In this document: positions 7,341 to 9,644 of the stretch, piece by piece | Numbering within the stretch: position 1 is the stretch's first letter | Layout of the letters: every line of letters starts with the position of its first letter | Source of the DNA: Methanobacterium sp. | GTDB lineage: Archaea; Methanobacteriota; Methanobacteria; Methanobacteriales; Methanobacteriaceae | DNA: 9,644 nt | NCBI GenBank assembly: GCA_003164415.1 | Contig: PLTK01000231.1 | Location: forward strand, 6,022-15,665 | Reading direction: 5' to 3' | Notes under the pieces: generated by a model | Databases searched by the model: none | What the model was told of the DNA's origin: nothing | What the model saw: the letters and a program-made list of their open reading frames with translations, nothing else | Position numbers and translations under genes: made by a program

Positions 7341-7570
7341 TGAATTATTCAATTGTTTATGAAACGGGATTTTTGACACTTTTTATGATTATTTGTCAAT
7401 TATAGACTCCTAAAATTTTGTTATATCTTCTAGGAATCACTATCCCTTATTTTATAAATAGAACATCATCATATAAAAACTTTACACATTAAGCATACTT
7501 TAGTACTCTTTTAGCAATAATATTTTAATAGAAATCGTTTATATTATTAATATTTTAGTTTAATAAACAA

Positions 7571-7633
7571 AACTAACTCCTTGAAAATAGAATTAAGAAG
7601 GATTAATAGATTATTTCCAAGGGAGTATAAGTT
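7571..7633. repeat. Imperfect long inverted repeat (hairpin)
   Basis: Outer arms AACT (7571-7574) and AGTT (7630-7633), then ACTCC (7576-7580) with GGAGT (7622-7626), TTG (7581-7583) with CAA (7618-7620), and AAATA (7585-7589) with TATTT (7612-7616). A 22-base loop lies between. One bulged G, one A/C mismatch and a small internal loop interrupt about 17 base pairs. It could be a regulatory RNA element, an operator or the relic of a mobile element; no transposase is near. Confidence 0.35.
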
Positions 7634-7816
7634 AAATTGTTGTAATATTTTAGGGAAAAAGAAAATAACAAACGCTTTTTCTATTTCTTTTGTAACAAAG
7701 AATACTTATTATTAAAAGATTCTTAAACATAATCTTATTATAATAATGTTAATGTAGATAGAATGGAATAATTATAAAGAATAAGATAACTTTAAATTAG
7801 AAATAGGTTCATTATA

Positions 7817-7850
7817 TTTATATTTAACATCAAAAAACATTTAGTATATT
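7817..7850 (+). promoter_or_regulatory. Candidate promoter of the CofH-like gene
   Basis: Two TATA-like boxes are present: TTTATATTTA at 7817-7826 and TTAGTATATT at 7841-7850, the second behind an A-rich BRE-like CAAAAAAC. They would give leaders of about 70 or 45 bases before the ATG at 7917. I cannot choose between them from sequence alone. Confidence 0.35.
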
Positions 7851-7916
7851 TGGTTAATGGTTGATTACTAAATCTGTTAATATTTTTTAAACATTTATGT
7901 AACTGGAGGTTCTTTT

Positions 7917-8960
7917 ATGGATGATATTTACAAACGTTCACTAGCGGGAGATATAACAAAGGAAGATGCTTTAAAATTAATTGATTCAAACCCATTTGAA
8001 TTATTTGATGTTGCAGACAGACTTAGAAAGGAAATTGTAGGTGATGAAATTACATACGTAGTCAACAAAGCCATTGATATCACCGACCACTGCATGATTG
8101 AATGTGAATTTTGTTCATTCAGGGATCATAAAGGCTATGAAATGACGGTTGATGAAATAATTGAAAGTGTTGGTAATGCCCAGACAATAGGTGCAACAGA
8201 AATATGCCTTTTTGGCGGGATTATGCCACACATGACAGTAGATTATTACAGTAATATTATCAGATCAATCAAATCTAAATATGATATCTGTTTACATGCA
8301 CTTTCACCGGTTGAAATTTATCAAACAGCAAAAAATTCTGATATGAGTACATTAGACGCTTTGAAAATCCTTAAAGAAGCCGGTATGGATACAATGACTG
8401 GAGCATCCGCAGAAATACTGGTGGATTCTGTAAGAGAAAAGATATGTCCTAAAAAGATTTCAACATCCCAGTGGATAAACATAATTAAAGAAGCACACAG
8501 TTTAGGTATTCCAACAACATCAACCATCATGTACGGTAGTGTTGAAACATGGGAAGATCGTATAGACCATCTGATGATACTTAGGGATATTCAACGAGAA
8601 ACAAAAAGTTTCACAGAGCTTGTTCCCCTAACATTTCTGGGATTAAACAATAAATTGGGTAAAGAATTTAAGGGTGCAAGTGGAATGGATGATCTTAAAA
8701 TGCATGCCATTTCAAGGGTTATATTCGGAAGGGATATACCCAACATCCAAGTTTCATGGGTAAAACTCGGGATAAGAACCTCCCAAATAGTGCTCTGTTG
8801 TGGAGCAAATGACTTGGGTGGTACCATGATGGAGGATAAAATTTCAATTGCAGCAGGAGCTTCATATGGAGAATATTTACCACGTGAAGAAATTATCGAA
8901 ATTATCGAAGCAATTGGACGTGTGCCTGCTGAAAGAAACACAGTGTATGGGCGGGTTTAG
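7917..8960 (+). CDS. cofH: CofH-family radical SAM protein (FO synthase subunit 2-like)
   Basis: CofH joins a 4-hydroxybenzyl unit from tyrosine to 5-amino-6-ribitylaminouracil, one of two radical-SAM steps to FO, the chromophore of coenzyme F420. The 347-residue product has the iron-sulfur motif CX3CX2C (C59, C63, C66) followed by SFRD. The family blocks then run in order: GATEICLFGG 92-101, HALSPVEI 127-134, AEILVDSVREKICPKKIST 165-183, AHSLGIPTTSTIMYG 193-207, NIQVSWVKLG 276-285, GANDLGGTMMED 296-307 and a closing VPAERNTVYGR. It differs from the CofH sequences I recall: FGGIMP replaces QGGLHP/QGGLNP and TGASAEIL replaces PGTAAEIL, so a CofH-like paralogue is possible. Ribosome site GGAGGT at 7905-7910, six bases before the ATG. 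It is 41 bases upstream of the 102-residue gene. Confidence 0.78.
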   Translation: MDDIYKRSLAGDITKEDALKLIDSNPFELFDVADRLRKEIVGDEITYVVNKAIDITDHCMIECEFCSFRDHKGYEMTVDEIIESVGNAQTIGATEICLFGGIMPHMTVDYYSNIIRSIKSKYDICLHALSPVEIYQTAKNSDMSTLDALKILKEAGMDTMTGASAEILVDSVREKICPKKISTSQWINIIKEAHSLGIPTTSTIMYGSVETWEDRIDHLMILRDIQRETKSFTELVPLTFLGLNNKLGKEFKGASGMDDLKMHAISRVIFGRDIPNIQVSWVKLGIRTSQIVLCCGANDLGGTMMEDKISIAAGASYGEYLPREEIIEIIEAIGRVPAERNTVYGRV

Positions 8961-9001
8961 GATATTTGAGAAAAATATAAATACAAAAAAGTGGTGATCA
9001 A

Positions 9002-9310
9002 ATGAATCTTGATAAAGCTGTATTCTATGACGGTAAGGATCTGTACGACCATTTAAATAAAAGAATTAATGGAAAACCAGAAGATGAAGCTTCAATTTTG
9101 GGGATGGAAGTAGATTTAATGGAAGAACCACCAGAACTCCAAATTTTAGTTATTCCAGACAAATATTCTAAGATATTAATGGAATATTTGGAAGAAAGAA
9201 ATAACCTTGAAAAAACACCTTCTGTTGATGGGGGATTATTAATATTAAGAAATCTCTTTGGATTAGAGGTAATATTCAGTCGCCTAACCAATTCCATCCA
9301 CATATATTAA
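9002..9310 (+). CDS. Small acidic protein of unknown function, downstream of the CofH-like gene
   Basis: A 102-residue soluble protein that I do not recognise. It has no signal peptide, membrane helix or metal-binding cysteines. The middle is acidic (EVDLMEEPPE at 36-45). It continues with a strand-like QILVIPDK at 47-54, an amphipathic helix YSKILMEYLEERNN at 55-68 and a hydrophobic C-terminal third (GGLLILRNLFGLEVIFSRL at 77-95), suggesting a compact alpha/beta domain. Start: ATG at 9002 behind GGTGATC (8993-8999), an excellent match to the archaeal 16S tail. It follows the radical SAM gene after 41 bases with no promoter apparent between, so the two are probably cotranscribed. A partner, scaffold or regulator of that enzyme is conceivable but only guilt by association. 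The overlapping minus-strand frame is a shadow. Confidence 0.75.
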   Translation: MNLDKAVFYDGKDLYDHLNKRINGKPEDEASILGMEVDLMEEPPELQILVIPDKYSKILMEYLEERNNLEKTPSVDGGLLILRNLFGLEVIFSRLTNSIHIY

Positions 9311-9318
9311 ATTCAACT

Positions 9319-9336
9319 ATTTATTTTTTTATTATT
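9319..9336 (+). terminator. T-rich terminator of the CofH-like operon
   Basis: Starting nine bases after the stop of the 102-residue gene, the plus strand reads ATTTATTTTTTTATTATT. The seven-T tract is typical of archaeal intrinsic termination; no stem precedes it. Confidence 0.5.
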
Positions 9337-9562
9337 ATCTAATCTTATTCGACTATATGTACTTCATATAAATATTTTTTTAAAATATAAGTATTAATAT
9401 CTATTTAAATCTATTTACAACTAAAAATAATCGTTTTTATTTTCAATAAGTATCTAATTTTAAGGAACAATCATATCATACCCTAAATTATATTTGAAGA
9501 ATGTTAATACTTATTTGAAATTTGTTTTAATATTTTATTATCATAATTATGGGGTTTGTGAG

Positions 9563-9595
9563 TTATAGCACACTTTAATGTGGTGTGTTTTATAA
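9563..9595 (+). promoter_or_regulatory. Operator-like dyad overlapping a TATA box
   Basis: TTATA-G-CACAC (9563-9573) and GTGTG-TTT-TATAA (9583-9595) form a near-palindrome around a 9-base centre. The right arm contains TTTTATAA (9588-9595), a good TATA box. It would place the transcript start near 9617 and leave a leader of about 30 bases to a start just past the edge. Repressor binding here would block TBP. A hairpin role is also possible. Confidence 0.4.
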
Positions 9596-9630
9596 GGGAG
9601 TGAGTGTCTTTTATTTATGATCAAACATAA

Positions 9631-9639
9631 AGGAGGTGA
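9631..9639 (+). promoter_or_regulatory. Perfect ribosome-binding site of a gene starting outside the window
   Basis: AGGAGGTGA is fully complementary to the archaeal 16S rRNA 3' end. With usual spacing the start codon would fall at about 9645-9648, just beyond the end. The alternative ATG at 9617-9619 is open to the edge but has no well-spaced ribosome site of its own. Confidence 0.7.
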
Positions 9640-9644
9640 AATAA

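Larger units (their letters stand above)
7272..7916. other. Long AT-rich non-coding spacer
   Basis: About 645 bases between divergent genes without a credible coding frame on either strand. It holds the metallophosphoesterase promoter at its left end, an imperfect long hairpin at 7571-7633 and the promoter of the CofH-like gene at its right end. It has no GC-rich block of the kind a tRNA or stable RNA gene in such a genome would show. Confidence 0.5.
9311..9644. other. Spacer and leader upstream of a gene beyond the right edge
   Basis: These 334 bases hold no complete gene. They contain the T-rich terminator, three AATAAGTAT-like words (9387-9397, 9445-9453, inverted at 9504-9514), an operator-like dyad over a TATA box at 9563-9595 and a strong ribosome site at 9631-9639. 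Confidence 0.5.

Noticed and set aside
8321..8941. Two minus-strand frames (69 and 116 codons) inside the CofH-like gene
   Set aside because: Antisense to conserved radical SAM blocks, with no promoter or ribosome site support.
9025..9303. Minus-strand frame of 92 codons opposite the 102-residue gene
   Set aside because: The plus-strand gene has an excellent ribosome site and operon position; the antisense frame has neither.
9549..9578. Nine-codon frame before the right-edge dyad, a possible leader peptide
   Set aside because: No ribosome site and no run of regulatory codons; it probably lies upstream of the transcript start.
9617..9644. ATG frame open to the right edge
   Set aside because: It reads through the perfect ribosome site and its own upstream GGAG is about 16 bases away, so the next start beyond the edge is more likely.
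1..9644. CRISPR array, tRNA/rRNA gene, transposase or prophage module
   Set aside because: No regularly spaced repeats, no GC-rich RNA-like block and no recombinase or phage motifs were seen on either strand.

Overview
The window looks like part of a methanogenic archaeon's chromosome, probably Methanobacteriales and perhaps Methanobacterium-like. The reasons are: strong AT richness, with intergenic DNA close to pure A/T; archaeal TTTATATA-type promoter boxes; GGAGGT / GGTGA ribosome-binding sites; a radical-SAM protein of the CofH family (F420/FO biosynthesis); and a small glycine-rich membrane protein resembling the DUF5518 family I associate with Methanobacterium. No rRNA, tRNA, CRISPR array, transposase or integrase is visible.

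Region 1 (2-4990, all minus strand) is one tightly packed operon for a CMP-activated nonulosonic (sialic-acid-like) sugar, most likely pseudaminic acid or a close relative. In transcription order it holds pseB (UDP-GlcNAc 4,6-dehydratase), pseC (aminotransferase), pseI/spsE (nonulosonate synthase), an spsF-type cytidylyltransferase and pseG/spsG (UDP-sugar hydrolase). The junctions are a 7-nt gap, two ATGA overlaps, and then a longer gap before pseG. The GNAT acetyltransferase step (PseH) is not encoded here. It may lie beyond position 1, downstream of pseG, or elsewhere. A TATA box near 5075 probably drives the operon.

Region 2 (about 4991-7271) is loosely packed. It holds a DUF5518-like four-helix membrane protein on the plus strand, probably read from a leaderless transcript. 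Convergent to it is a 56-residue two-helix membrane protein on the minus strand at 6062-6232. A calcineurin-like metallophosphoesterase follows on the minus strand, with a clear ribosome site, an oligo-T terminator and an inverted repeat around its putative TATA box.

Region 3 (7272-9644) starts with about 645 bases of AT-rich non-coding DNA containing an imperfect long hairpin. Next comes a two-gene plus-strand unit: a CofH-family radical SAM enzyme and a 102-residue protein I do not recognise, followed by a T-rich terminator. The last 330 bases carry an operator-like dyad overlapping a TATA box and a perfect ribosome-binding site ending 5 bases before the window edge. This is the promoter and leader of a gene that starts just outside.

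The best-supported system is the nonulosonate pathway, which is known in outline but incomplete here. The most open questions are the exact sugar made, the true reaction of the CofH-like protein and its small partner, and the regulator of the gene beyond the right edge. Nothing visible is clearly a wholly new system.
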